This document shows, in pieces, positions 48,401 through 55,835 of a stretch of DNA of 64,000 bases (within the stretch, counting starts at the first letter, position 1; each line of letters opens with the position of its first letter). The stretch is from Phycisphaerales bacterium (GTDB taxonomy: Bacteria; Planctomycetota; Phycisphaerae; Phycisphaerales; UBA5793), in contig JADZAS010000005.1 in the NCBI GenBank assembly GCA_020852515.1, positions 172,570-236,569 on the forward strand, given 5' to 3'. The notes beneath the pieces are model-generated. The model was not told the origin of the DNA and searched no databases. It worked only from the letters and a program-made list of their open reading frames with translations. The position numbers and the translations under genes are program-made.

Positions 48401-48680
48401 GATTGCGGACCTGGAACTTGATTCCGCGCCGCTTTCGGTCGGCTTCATGGCGGATGGCGATAGCCTTGTTGTCACTGATGTTGCGGGCTACCTTCGCGTG
48501 TGGAGCACACGTGACTTCGCATCAACCCTGGTCATGCGTGCGGGACGCAGCTGGCTGGGATCCCGCGTGCATCCGGACCAGCAAAGACTGCTGACATTTG
48601 AGTCACTCGCCCCGGCGACCATCCGCTGGTGGCCCGCGCACAGCAACCGCTCGACGCCGGAGACGGATTGGCCACGATGA
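45423..48680 (+). CDS. transmembrane Ser/Thr protein kinase with WD40-like C-terminus
   Basis: 1085 residues from the ATG at 45423 overlapping the sigma stop. N-terminal ~60 residues of the helical planctomycete kinase lead (ELQQIFDKVVDLAPEERARR). Kinase domain ~84-385: GEGGYGLVY, VAIKVL (Lys115), HRDLKPGN (Asp208), DFGIAK (229-234), GTPEYMSPEQ (253-262); all key residues are present. Membrane segment at about 403-422 (VAAVLIGVFSLIAVSVMQL), a coiled-coil-like stretch, then ~620 residues of WD40-like beta repeats. It likely phosphorylates the coupled ECF sigma factor or a partner in response to an envelope signal. Confidence 0.92.
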   Translation: MSDPVRELQQIFDKVVDLAPEERARRLTELCGEDRELRAEVEQLLAALERSSRAHGIVRPISPAYAASALDAESDSMVPAAFGPYRSIRSLGEGGYGLVYLAERTEPFRQLVAIKVLKPGLDTRAILSRFDHERRALALLSHPAIAKILDAGETEQGRPYFAMEYVEGVSLSKFCREHNPPIPTRIKLLVEVAAAIQYAHSKGVIHRDLKPGNILVAGAPDRPRPVVIDFGIAKIAEATAGPSLTLEGRGPLGTPEYMSPEQFSIEAGEIDTRTDVYALGAVLYELISDRPPAYQTALEGRSTESIARLICESEPIFPAPSSNALHGTRSTAASARLTRELGWIAMEALRREPDRRYQSPAEFAADLVACLSGLPVSAGPDSRTYRLRKLAARNKGPVAAVLIGVFSLIAVSVMQLRAARQERSLRLVTDDALKQATRRGVELEEANRQLRRQRTLANLAAAAAHIEVGDATAAQQRLLSIPPDERPWEWRLLAAESDRAESRARPFRNNIEELSLNPDGRLLAAAATYEDIRVLDSTTLETVAILPGFAGQQSIACAFHPREPVLIVGAWDGRLRSYSAESFEVVRESSTVPIDDLLVSTDGSLIAFRDARDNRVVLCEYPSLKERTRFGDEVRGLAFLPESRNIVTVGAGRACVHDESGRLVRHAVIPDGFADVCVSSSGARMATMSDQAIVLETSALRTTARVSAVSRFITGAFVCGDRWIAGGGVDAALRLIDPASGIVSHRLLCPGRGVFVGPQSADGRTLFTGSYDGQVHRWSLTELGFAQRDSEPPISVSIRSDGNALALIAPHGGRVSILRSQDLGTSAELQSGLSRVSAAEFVHERNTLIASGVGGTVSIDVDSKHVRTIEVPGGVAHDSALAARPNSNEVLIGSPGGSAWRIDAASLRTVPLSSSGASLGLPLAVGPTGRLAVCADIGVARVVDIERGAVVCTLPENTNDRVNCAAVSPDDRFAAIGSWDSKLQVWRIADTTLIADLELDSAPLSVGFMADGDSLVVTDVAGYLRVWSTRDFASTLVMRAGRSWLGSRVHPDQQRLLTFESLAPATIRWWPAHSNRSTPETDWPR

Positions 48681-48740
48681 TGGTGAGGGTCACCGACCAT
48701 CGACTCCAGAATGACCAGTTCGCTCCTGGAAAGGTCGAGA
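48681..48740 (-). pseudogene. remnant of a transposase C-terminus
   Basis: The minus strand here reads DLSRSELVILESMVGDPHHH, which aligns with DLPGDGPIIAEPMVGGLHHR at the C-terminus of the intact transposase at 48931. The similarity stops before 48775, where the direct repeat begins. It abuts the kinase stop, suggesting an older, mostly deleted insertion of a related element at the same place. Confidence 0.6.
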
Positions 48741-48774
48741 GTTCCCCACGTGTGTGCGCTGCTTCGTTCGCGCC

Positions 48775-48873
48775 TTCAACTCGACCTCCTGTGGTCGGCC
48801 GCTGGAATGTCCGGTCTTGGCCGCTTAACGGCGGGTTTGCCGCCGCGTGCATCTCCCCGGTAGCGGGGATAAT
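48775..48873. repeat. flanking direct repeat, left copy
   Basis: About 99 bases, nearly identical to 50034-50134 in the same orientation. It contains two hairpin words (GGCGGGTTTGCCGCC and CCCCGGTAGCGGGG). It lies downstream of the transposase gene. Confidence 0.8.
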
Positions 48874-48930
48874 TTCACAAAAAAAGCCCTGTGGGTGCCA
48901 ACTACCTCATCACGTCCCCGAAATTGGCGG

Positions 48931-49941
48931 TCATGCCGCCCTCCGGTAGCGATGGTGGAGGCCACCGACCATCGGCTCCGCGATGATCGGCCCGTCCCCA
49001 GGAAGGTCTGGCGTGCGTCCGTTCGGCGAGTCACGACCCAACGCTTGATGGCAGCGGGATTCGTGGTAGTAGTTCAAGTAATCCCCGACCAACCTCAGCA
49101 GGTGTTGCTCGTTCAGAACGATGACATGATCGAGGCATTCTCGTCGCATTGTCCCGATCACCCGCTCCGCGTACGCGTTCTGCCAGGGCGAGCCGAGCGA
49201 GGTCCGAACCTGCGTGATCCCCATCGCGCTCAAGCACCGATCGACCGCTTGGCCGAAAACTGAGTCATTGTCGTGGATCAGGAACCGTGGCGCCGAGTCG
49301 AACGGGAAGGCTTCTCGCAGTTGACGCACAACCCACTCCGCCGTCGGATGGGCCGTCACGTTGAAGTGGATGACTCGTCGCCTTGCATGGTGCAAGATCA
49401 CGAACACGTACAGCACGCGGCCCGTGATGGTCGGTACGGCGAAGAAGTCCATCGCGGCCGTGCAGTCCAGGTGGTTGTGGATGAACGCCCGCCACGTCGA
49501 GGACCGCGGCCCGCGCTCACGATCACGGCCGAGGTACTTGGCGATCGTCGCCCGCCCAATCCTGTGCCCAAGCATCGACAGCTCCGCCTGAATCCGCGGC
49601 GTTCCCCACAGCGGGTTCTCGGACGCCATCCGCTTGATGAGAGCTCGAACATTCGTCCTTACCGGCGGCCGCCCGCCCCGCGACTTCCAGCGCCAGAACA
49701 GCCGGAACCCGGCTCGATGCCACCCGACCACCGTCGCCGGCTTGACAATGACCAGGCACTCCCGCCATCGCCGCAGCACCCGCCGCGCCACAACCCACAC
49801 CATCCGATCCCGCCGCGTCAGCCGCGGCCGCTTCACCGACCGTTGCAGCACAGAAAGCTGATGCCGCAACAGGGCATTCTCCGCAGCCAGTGCCGCGTGG
49901 TTTGCCAAGACCCCGCGGAGAAACGTCAGGAACACCACCAT
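48931..49941 (-). CDS. DDE transposase, integrase core (IS3/IS481-like)
   Basis: 336 residues. N-terminal helix and basic region (NHAALAAENALLRHQLSVLQ near 14-33), a helix-turn-helix near 105-140 (NPLWGTPRIQAELSMLGHRI), and an integrase core with candidate catalytic residues Asp in AMDFFAVPTITG (~163), Asp in IHDNDSVFG (~222) and Glu in NAYAERVIGTMRRECLDHV (~260). Full length and apparently intact. Cuts and joins the element's ends. Usually encoded in one frame in this group. Confidence 0.9.
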   Translation of the reverse strand: MVVFLTFLRGVLANHAALAAENALLRHQLSVLQRSVKRPRLTRRDRMVWVVARRVLRRWRECLVIVKPATVVGWHRAGFRLFWRWKSRGGRPPVRTNVRALIKRMASENPLWGTPRIQAELSMLGHRIGRATIAKYLGRDRERGPRSSTWRAFIHNHLDCTAAMDFFAVPTITGRVLYVFVILHHARRRVIHFNVTAHPTAEWVVRQLREAFPFDSAPRFLIHDNDSVFGQAVDRCLSAMGITQVRTSLGSPWQNAYAERVIGTMRRECLDHVIVLNEQHLLRLVGDYLNYYHESRCHQALGRDSPNGRTPDLPGDGPIIAEPMVGGLHHRYRRAA

Positions 49942-50033
49942 CCCGACAGCCTACTTTCGATCGCTCAATACTCCGCTGCACAGGAGTTTGCACACGTTGC
50001 AATGCAGCGAAGTCACAGGGCTACACCTTCACA

Positions 50034-50134
50034 TTCAACTCGACCTCCTGTGGTGGCGGTGGGTTTCGTGTCCGGTTTTGGCCGCTTAACGGCGGGTTTG
50101 CCGCCGCGCGCATCTCCCCGGTAGCGGGGATGAT
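50034..50134. repeat. flanking direct repeat, right copy
   Basis: Partner of 48775-48873. Both copies begin TTCAACTCGACCTCCTGTGG, differ by a few substitutions and short length changes, and end in GGGGAT followed by AAT or GAT. The rest of 49942-50225 shows no gene. Confidence 0.8.
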
Positions 50135-50225
50135 CTGGCGAGAAAACCAGCCTGCTGTTGCGCCACGGTGGTTGAAGGCACCTGGCTGACACCACCGCGT
50201 TTGCCACCCTACCGGCACCCGAATG

Positions 50226-50444
50226 TCAGCGTGCGGGCGGTGTCGCCAACCCGATTCTGAAGAGCAGCGCGCGGCTCGCGCGGCCGCAGCCGGGGCATGG
50301 CGAAGGGGGCTTGGGCTCGTCGGGCTCGATGGCGAACACAAGACCGCCGGGACCATTGCCGCCGCAGAGGTCGCAGCGCGCGGCAACCGCCACGAGACGG
50401 CGCTCGATGGCCGAGACGCGGCGCTGGAGGGGGCTGCGTCCCAT
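50226..50444 (-). CDS. small zinc-finger protein
   Basis: 72 residues from the ATG at 50444, which overlaps the upstream stop by one base (TGATG). Contains CDLCGG and CPGCGR (residues ~24-54) plus an Arg-rich end. Third gene of a minus-strand trio with 50444-50701 and 50689-51102, all overlapping. Function unknown; trios of this kind turn up beside phage-like genes. Confidence 0.6.
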   Translation of the reverse strand: MGRSPLQRRVSAIERRLVAVAARCDLCGGNGPGGLVFAIEPDEPKPPSPCPGCGRASRALLFRIGLATPPAR

Positions 50445-50701
50445 CAGTAGGGCGTCTCCGCCGGCACACCGCCGGTGAGCACCAGCCTGCCGCCGGAATC
50501 GTCGAGCCTGCCCCGCCACGCGCGCGGGCAGCCCCGGCAGATGATCAGGTCATCGTTGAGCTGTGTGCAGCCGCGGAGCGGGCCGGTGCCGGTCTCGGGA
50601 TCGACACCGCCGCAGCACGTGCACAGGCGCGGCGCCATCGCCCGCACGAACCTGGCGTGCACACGCTCCAGCCGACCGACTCGTGCGGTCAACCGCGCCA
50701 T
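50444..50701 (-). CDS. small Cys-rich protein
   Basis: 85 residues from the ATG at 50701 (MARLTARVGRLERVH). Contains CTCCGG (~28) and CTQLNDDLIICRGC (~46-59), a possible zinc site. Its start lies 12 bases inside the upstream gene and its stop overlaps the next start, so the trio is translationally coupled. Function unknown. Confidence 0.6.
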   Translation of the reverse strand: MARLTARVGRLERVHARFVRAMAPRLCTCCGGVDPETGTGPLRGCTQLNDDLIICRGCPRAWRGRLDDSGGRLVLTGGVPAETPY

Positions 50702-51102
50702 TGCTCGCCCTCGCGCTTGTCGCCACCCTGCTGCCCGTCCTCCAGCCGCTCGATGCGCTCGACCAAGTCGTCCAGCTCGATCGACTCGCGGCCGAAGCGC
50801 ATCATCGCGGCGGCCGCGGCCACCTTCGACGGGCTCGCGCTGAGCGGGTCGGTCATGACCTTGGCCAGCACGTTCACCGCGAGCGGCGTGTAGTGCTGCG
50901 TGAGCGCGATCGCCTGCGCAAACATCTGGCGGCGGGCCGAGCGGAAGGCCTCGCGGAACACCGGCTCCCGGAGCCAGCGCCGGAGCGTGCGGTCGCTGAC
51001 ATCGGCGGCCTTGGCGGCCTTGGCGAGCGTGGGCTGGGTGAGCAGCGCCGCGATCGCGGCCTCCTGCTCGGGCGTCAGCCCCTCGTCGAACGTGAACTCC
51101 AT
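50689..51102 (-). CDS. helix-turn-helix protein, small-terminase-like
   Basis: 137 residues. An N-terminal helix-turn-helix (LAKAAKAADVSDRTLRRWLR, ~26-45) and a helical body ending in a coiled-coil-like LDDLVERIERLED. It resembles phage small terminase or phBC6A51-type DNA-binding proteins, but no large terminase is in the window. First gene of the minus-strand trio. A regulator of the divergent cluster at 51465 is an alternative. Confidence 0.6.
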   Translation of the reverse strand: MEFTFDEGLTPEQEAAIAALLTQPTLAKAAKAADVSDRTLRRWLREPVFREAFRSARRQMFAQAIALTQHYTPLAVNVLAKVMTDPLSASPSKVAAAAAMMRFGRESIELDDLVERIERLEDGQQGGDKREGEQWRG

Positions 51103-51464
51103 GAATGCACCCCCGGAATGGTGATGGCGAATTGTAACCCCGTACGCGCGGCGTATCGGCCAGCGCGGCGGTCGTTGGCCGACGCGGCGGCGTGGGCGCG
51201 AGCGGGAACGCGTGGCGGCAATCGCCGCCGGACGGGAACGGCCCCGCGCGGGCCAACGTCGCCCAACGGCGCGGAAGCACCATGAACAGCCAGGCCGTGG
51301 GGCTGAAGTACGGACGGCACTAGGCGCGTGTTAGGCGCGCCGAAGAACTTGCCCACATGCCGCAGAATCTTCTCGGATTCGCCTTGCTGACGGGGGGATT
51401 GCATGGCTTCATGTGTCACACGCGAGCGGGAACCAACGCCCCCGCCGCGAAGGAGCACACGACC
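51103..51464. other. divergent promoter gap in the accessory region
   Basis: Separates the minus-strand trio from the plus-strand small-gene cluster. No gene seen; the long open frame on the minus strand across this gap and beyond is a GC shadow. AAGGAG at 51450-51455 is the ribosome site of the 51465 gene. Promoters should lie here but none stands out. Confidence 0.5.
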
Positions 51465-51722
51465 ATGAACATCAAAGCCATCGTCATCGAGGGAACGAAC
51501 GGGGATGTCGAGATCACCCGCACCGCGACCGGGGCGCAAGCCACCCGCAACCACGACATCATCGCCGAGGTCAGCCGGGGTGACGACCGCGAGGACCGCT
51601 ACGCCAGCGCCGTCTCGGTGGCGCGGGCCATCTACCGGGCCGACAGGCGGGGCGGCGCGGCGGCGACCAACTCGATGGTTCACGCGGTGCTCGACCAGAT
51701 CGAGCGCGTCGCGGGCATCTGA
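51465..51722 (+). CDS. small protein of unknown function
   Basis: 85 residues from the ATG at 51465, with AAGGAG 9 bases upstream. Beta-rich N-terminus (MNIKAIVIEGTNGDVEIT) then a helical second half with many Arg, Asp and Ala. No motif recognised. First of six small plus-strand genes that look like phage or element cargo. Confidence 0.65.
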   Translation: MNIKAIVIEGTNGDVEITRTATGAQATRNHDIIAEVSRGDDREDRYASAVSVARAIYRADRRGGAAATNSMVHAVLDQIERVAGI

Positions 51723-51761
51723 ACCGGCCACCACACCACCAACCACCAGGAGACCACGAAC

Positions 51762-52244
51762 ATGACAAACACAACGACCAACCCCGCCCCCCCCGCCACG
51801 CACACCCCCGAGTACCAGGCCCTTGCCGACGCCTGCCGCACGATGGTGGACGCGTTCTGCAACAACAGCACCGCCAACCAGCGGGCCGCGGCCGCGCGGG
51901 TTCTCGACCTGCTGGGGGAGCGCGAGATTCCGGCCGACGAGATTCTCGACGACCTGCGCATCACGAAGAACGAAGGTCGGCGCGGCGGGGCGGGCGGCCG
52001 CTGGGTGGCCGGATGCTTGGCCCGCCACGAGTTCGAGGCGCTCGTGTTCCCCGAGCACGCGGAAAGCCCCGACTACGAGATGGACCAGAGCCGCATCAGC
52101 AAGTTCTGGCTGCGGGACCAGCTCACCGACCAGGTGGTCTGCGAGTTCGACCGTGGGTGGTCCATCAAACCCAGCACGGCGGCCGCCAAGAACATCACCG
52201 GCCTGCTCGCCCACGGGTTGGCCGACTACGTGTTCGGCGAGTAA
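51762..52244 (+). CDS. protein of unknown function
   Basis: 160 residues. Leader ACCAACCACCAGGAGA (51738-51753) is repeated before the 52284 gene. N-terminal Thr/Pro-rich start, then DACRTMVDAFCNNSTANQ and an alpha/beta body with FEALVFPEHAES and VCEFDRGW. No recognised domain. Confidence 0.65.
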   Translation: MTNTTTNPAPPATHTPEYQALADACRTMVDAFCNNSTANQRAAAARVLDLLGEREIPADEILDDLRITKNEGRRGGAGGRWVAGCLARHEFEALVFPEHAESPDYEMDQSRISKFWLRDQLTDQVVCEFDRGWSIKPSTAAAKNITGLLAHGLADYVFGE

Positions 52245-52283
52245 CCCCACGCACCCCCCACCAACCACCAGGAGATCACCACC

Positions 52284-52583
52284 GTGAGCACCACCAAGAC
52301 CAACCTGGACCGAACCGCCAAGCAGAACGCCCTCAGCGCCGAGATGGAGTGGGCCAAGGTCGAACTGCTGTTGGAGACGCTGGAAACCCGCAAGCGCGAC
52401 GCGCTCGACATTCACGAGGTACCCGTGTGGTCGATCAAGGACATCGTGCGGCACGCCTTCGAGACCGGCTACCGCGAGGGTCTGCACGCGGGCTACCGAC
52501 AGGGGCGGGGCGATGCGTGCGCGGAGTCCGCGGGCGGCACAGCCCCGAGCAGCCCGCGCAACCCCGAGTTGCCCACAGCATGA
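52284..52583 (+). CDS. small helical protein of unknown function
   Basis: 99 residues from a GTG at 52284, preceded by the same ACCAACCACCAGGAGA leader as the previous gene. Mostly helical (AEMEWAKVELLLETLETRK near 20-38), then HAFETGYREGLHAGYRQGRG, which looks like a phage-type tail of Gly-Tyr repeats. No known function. Confidence 0.6.
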   Translation: MSTTKTNLDRTAKQNALSAEMEWAKVELLLETLETRKRDALDIHEVPVWSIKDIVRHAFETGYREGLHAGYRQGRGDACAESAGGTAPSSPRNPELPTA

Positions 52584-52673
52584 ACTGCACGCGGCGGCGC
52601 GGTAGCCCGCGCCGACCACGCTTGCCCAACGCGATGTGCGACGGGCGTTCCGCAACCTGATTTGGAGACGACC

Positions 52674-53249
52674 ATGAGCAGCAAGAAGAAGACATCGGTG
52701 CGCGCAGGCGCGAAAAGCACGAACAAGCCCCCCCCCAGCACGCCAGCGAAGGGCGCGAGCGACAAGGCCCGCAAGGCGGCCAGCGCGGAGATTCAGGAAC
52801 GCATCGAGCGACTGGACGCGACCGATGCACCCGGCCCCGACCCGACGGCCGCCCAAGACGCGGCCGAAACCAAGCCAAGCACCACGCGCGGCAAGGGCGC
52901 GAAGGCCGCACCCGCGGGAACGTCGGCCAAGAGCGCGAAGACCCCGGCCCCGAAACCCGCGAAGGAGCCGAAGGCCAAGAAGGTCAAGACGCCCAAGCCC
53001 CCGAAGGTCAAGAAGGTCTCCTGCCTCGACGCCGCCGCGCAGGTGCTCGCCGCCAGCGACAAGCCCATGAAGGCCACCGACATGATCGCGGCGATGGAAG
53101 CGAAGGGTCTGTGGAAGACCGGCAAGGGCCTCACGCCCGAGGCAACGTTGTACGCCGCCGTCATCAGGGAGATCGCCGCCAAGGGGCGCGAGGCTCGCTT
53201 CAAGAAGCACGACCGCGGCCTCTTCGTGGCCGGGAAGGGGGCGAACTGA
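52674..53249 (+). CDS. HARE-HTH domain protein with a basic disordered N-terminus
   Basis: 191 residues from the ATG at 52674, with GGAG 7 bases upstream. Residues 1-115 are Lys/Ala/Pro-rich and probably disordered. Residues ~116-185 match the HARE-HTH (HB1/ASXL) winged-helix pattern: DAAAQVLAASDKPMKATDMI, then GLTPEATLYAAVIREI and RFKKHDRGLFV. Such domains often bind DNA, and methylated or modified bases have been proposed as targets. A basic tail plus HARE-HTH suggests a chromatin-like or DNA-modification-related role. Confidence 0.75.
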   Translation: MSSKKKTSVRAGAKSTNKPPPSTPAKGASDKARKAASAEIQERIERLDATDAPGPDPTAAQDAAETKPSTTRGKGAKAAPAGTSAKSAKTPAPKPAKEPKAKKVKTPKPPKVKKVSCLDAAAQVLAASDKPMKATDMIAAMEAKGLWKTGKGLTPEATLYAAVIREIAAKGREARFKKHDRGLFVAGKGAN

Positions 53250-53252
53250 ACC

Positions 53253-53528
53253 ATGTTGACCGTCGCCAAGCTCTCCGACATCCTGAACGGGCTCGACCCC
53301 GATGCGCCGGTCATCGCCGGCATCATCAACGGCGATTGCTACAACGCCGCCGACGCCATGCAGCAGGTGCATGGCGGCGTACTGAGCCTCTACATCCTGT
53401 GCTACGAGGAGCCGCGCGACTGGGAATGGGACGGCGACCCGCCCATCATCAACGCCGATGGCACCGGGACTCTGCGGTACGACCCGCCAACGGACGACGC
53501 GCCCTCCGGCGACAGGAAGGGGGCCTAA
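53253..53528 (+). CDS. small protein of unknown function
   Basis: 91 residues, ATG 3 bases after the previous stop. Starts MLTVAKLSDILNGLDPDAPV, has a single Cys pair region (GDCYNAAD, LCYEEP) and an acidic C-terminus. Downstream neighbour starts 3 bases after its stop, so the three genes from 52674 form an operon. Confidence 0.6.
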   Translation: MLTVAKLSDILNGLDPDAPVIAGIINGDCYNAADAMQQVHGGVLSLYILCYEEPRDWEWDGDPPIINADGTGTLRYDPPTDDAPSGDRKGA

Positions 53529-53531
53529 CCC

Positions 53532-53783
53532 ATGAAGCTCAACGAGATTGAAGTCGGCGGCCGCTACACCGCCAAGGTCTCGGGCCAACTCACCACCGTC
53601 CGCGTGCTGGCGATCCGCGAGGTGCCCCCCGCGTGGCACGACGACAAAGGTGGCTGGCGCAAGCGCATCGACGTGGTCAACGAGCGGACGGGCCGCAAGA
53701 CCTCGTTCGCCTCGGCGGCGAAGCTGCGGCGCAGGGTCGATACGCCGGAACCAGCACCCGTCGAACCGAAGCCCGCCGCTTGA
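53532..53783 (+). CDS. small basic protein of unknown function
   Basis: 83 residues, last gene of the plus-strand cluster. Starts MKLNEIEVGGRYTAKVSGQL and contains AIREVPPAWHDDKGGWRKRI. The beta-strand pattern could be an SH3-like or Tudor-like barrel (GRYTAKV...). Convergent with the 53794 gene. No known function. Confidence 0.6.
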   Translation: MKLNEIEVGGRYTAKVSGQLTTVRVLAIREVPPAWHDDKGGWRKRIDVVNERTGRKTSFASAAKLRRRVDTPEPAPVEPKPAA

Positions 53784-53793
53784 TCGCATGGCT

Positions 53794-54348
53794 TCACGCC
53801 TCCCCCACCCCGGTGACCGCCGGGGTTTTCTCAGTGCTGCACTTCAAGTGCGCGTCCGTAGCGGTGTCCGCCCGAGCCGCCGCTGCGGCCAGCTCCCGCC
53901 GCCGCGCGATCTGCTGAAGCGCCAGTTCCCGGATGCCCGCCTGCTCGCGCGGGTACAGGTCGCGCCGGCTGATCTGGTACTCCACCAGCGAGTTCATGAA
54001 CTCCATGAACAGCGCCACGACCACATTGGAGTCGGGCACGAGCGGCGCCTTGGGAGGCAAGCCGTCTTTGGGCCACAGCCGGTCAGGGGCCTGGTAGATG
54101 AGCCCGAACGAGAGATGGGCCGCGCACGGGCGGGGCTTGCCGGGCTCGCCGAACCAGGTGTAGTTCAGCACCTTGCGTCGGTCGATGATGCGGCGGATCA
54201 GGTCGGCGTGGTCGGCGCTGGCGGCTTCGTAGCGGTCGGTCCAGCGGTCGCAAGCTTCGTGGATAGTCATCTTCTGCGCAACCGCCACGCGGGCCTCCAG
54301 GCGGGCCACGCGGGCGTAGGCGCGGGAGCGGGGAAGGCGGGCGGTCAC
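53794..54348 (-). CDS. protein of unknown function coupled to the methyltransferase
   Basis: 184 residues, ATG overlapping the stop of the ParB-methyltransferase gene by 4 bases. Helical N-terminus (ACDRWTDRYEAASADHADL), a middle beta part (NYTWFGEPGKPRPCAAHLSF) and a C-terminal Ala/Arg helix. No recognised domain. The tight coupling suggests it works with the fused methyltransferase. Confidence 0.6.
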   Translation of the reverse strand: MTARLPRSRAYARVARLEARVAVAQKMTIHEACDRWTDRYEAASADHADLIRRIIDRRKVLNYTWFGEPGKPRPCAAHLSFGLIYQAPDRLWPKDGLPPKAPLVPDSNVVVALFMEFMNSLVEYQISRRDLYPREQAGIRELALQQIARRRELAAAAARADTATDAHLKCSTEKTPAVTGVGEA

Positions 54349-55712
54349 TTGGGCGACTCCGCGTCGTGGGCGACCGTGGTGCCAACGTTGGCAATCCGCT
54401 CGGCCTTCTTCCCGCTGAACGACTCGTACCGCTGCACGATCACGTCGCAGTAGAGCGGGTCCAGTTCCATGAGGAACGCGCGTCGGCCCTGCTGCTCGGC
54501 GGCGATGAGCGTCGAGCCTGAGCCGCCGAAGAGGTCGAGCACGTTCTCGCCGGGCTTGGATGAGTACGCCATCGCACGAGCCGCGAGTTCGACGGGTTTC
54601 TCGGTCAAATGTATCATGGACTGCGGGTTGACCTTCTTCACGTGCCAGAGGTCGGGGATGTTGGCGGGGCCGAAGAAGCGGTGCGCAGCGCCCTCACGCC
54701 ATCCATAGAACGCCCATTCATGAGCGCCCATGAAGTCTTTGCGCGTCAAAACCGGGTGCTGCTTGTCCCAGATCACCGCCTGCGAGAAGTACAGCCCGTG
54801 CTTCTTCAGGACCGGCGGGTAGTTGCCGCAGTTGGCGTAGCCGCCCCAAATGTAAAAGCCACCGCCGGGGATGAGCACGCGCGCGATGTTGCCGAACCAC
54901 GAGTCGAGCAGACGGTCGAACTCGTCATCGCTGACGAAGTCGTTGGCCAGGGGGCGATCCTTGGCCCTGAGCTTCTTGTGCGTTGCGCGCCCCTTCTCGG
55001 GGTATCGGTTGAGGTCTGCGCTCTGCTGGTCGTGCTGATCGGCCTTGCCAGGGAGCGAGAACGAACTCAGACCGGCGACGATCGCGTTGTTGGATCGTGG
55101 CTCAACACGAACGTTGTACGGCGGGTCGGTGTTGCAGAGATGCACCGGCTGCCCATCCAGCAGCCTGTCCACATCCTCGGGCTTCGATGAATCACCGCAG
55201 AGCAGGCGATGGTTGCCGAGGATGATCAGGTCGCCCGGCTGCGTGATCGCGGCGTCGGGCGGCGCAGGCACCTCGTCGGGATCGACCAGACCCGCGTTCC
55301 CCGGCGGGGCCATGATCTCGGCCAGTTCATCGTCGTCGAACCCGAGGTGGCGGATGTCCACACCAAGGTCCTTCAACTCCGCCAGTTCGATCGGCAGAAT
55401 CTCGAAGTCCCAGTCGGCGATGGTTGCGGTCTGATTGTCGGCGATGCGGTACGCCTTGGCTTTGTCGGGCGTCAGGTCCGTCGCCACGTGCACGGGCACG
55501 CGCGCCAGCCCGAGCTTCTGCGCCGCCTTGTACCGCGTGTGGCCCACGACGATGACGCCCTCGCCATCAACGACGATCGGCTGCCGGAAGCCGAAGTCCA
55601 CGATCGACCGCGCCACCGCATCCACGGCCGGGTCGTTCTTCCGCGGGTTCTTGTCGTAAGGCTTGATCGACTCAATTGGACGAAGCTCGACCGCCAGATT
55701 GTTCAGCTGCAT
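54345..55712 (-). CDS. ParB-like domain fused to a DNA methyltransferase
   Basis: 455 residues. An N-terminal ParB/Srx-type domain (~10-120): PYDKNPRKND, VVGHTRYKAAQKLGL, KAYRIADNQTATIADWDF. A DNA methyltransferase follows with DPPYNV (about 193-198) and, downstream, DLFGGSGSTLIAAEQQGRRA (~400-419), so motif IV precedes motif I. Phage-type fusions of this sort methylate adenine or cytosine amino groups. Start chosen at 55712 (MQLNNLAVEL). Divergent gap upstream to the SRAP gene is only 123 bases. Confidence 0.88.
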   Translation of the reverse strand: MQLNNLAVELRPIESIKPYDKNPRKNDPAVDAVARSIVDFGFRQPIVVDGEGVIVVGHTRYKAAQKLGLARVPVHVATDLTPDKAKAYRIADNQTATIADWDFEILPIELAELKDLGVDIRHLGFDDDELAEIMAPPGNAGLVDPDEVPAPPDAAITQPGDLIILGNHRLLCGDSSKPEDVDRLLDGQPVHLCNTDPPYNVRVEPRSNNAIVAGLSSFSLPGKADQHDQQSADLNRYPEKGRATHKKLRAKDRPLANDFVSDDEFDRLLDSWFGNIARVLIPGGGFYIWGGYANCGNYPPVLKKHGLYFSQAVIWDKQHPVLTRKDFMGAHEWAFYGWREGAAHRFFGPANIPDLWHVKKVNPQSMIHLTEKPVELAARAMAYSSKPGENVLDLFGGSGSTLIAAEQQGRRAFLMELDPLYCDVIVQRYESFSGKKAERIANVGTTVAHDAESPK

Positions 55713-55835
55713 GTGTTCACCCTGACCCTTGAAGCTCCCCGAGGGGTTGCACTACGCCGCCTATCCATAGACGGCGTTGATGCAATTGTACACTGCGATC
55801 AGATGCGGTGATGCTTGCCGACAGCACCGGAGCAC

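Larger units (their letters stand above)
48775..50134 (-). mobile_element. IS-type element with an integrase-core transposase between direct repeats
   Basis: A single transposase gene on the minus strand flanked by ~100-bp direct repeats 1259 bp apart. Classical terminal inverted repeats and a short target duplication were not identified, so the exact ends are unknown; the repeats may be the recombination sites or pre-existing sequence. The bounds given are those of the repeats. Confidence 0.5.

Noticed and set aside
48775..50134. integron-type attC sites in the direct repeats
   Set aside because: Hairpins are present but the core sites expected of attC were not found, and no integron integrase is adjacent.
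51075..53789. 904-residue open frame on the minus strand over the small-gene cluster
   Set aside because: Spans six short genes that have their own ribosome sites and the divergent gap; Gly/Arg/Val-rich shadow.
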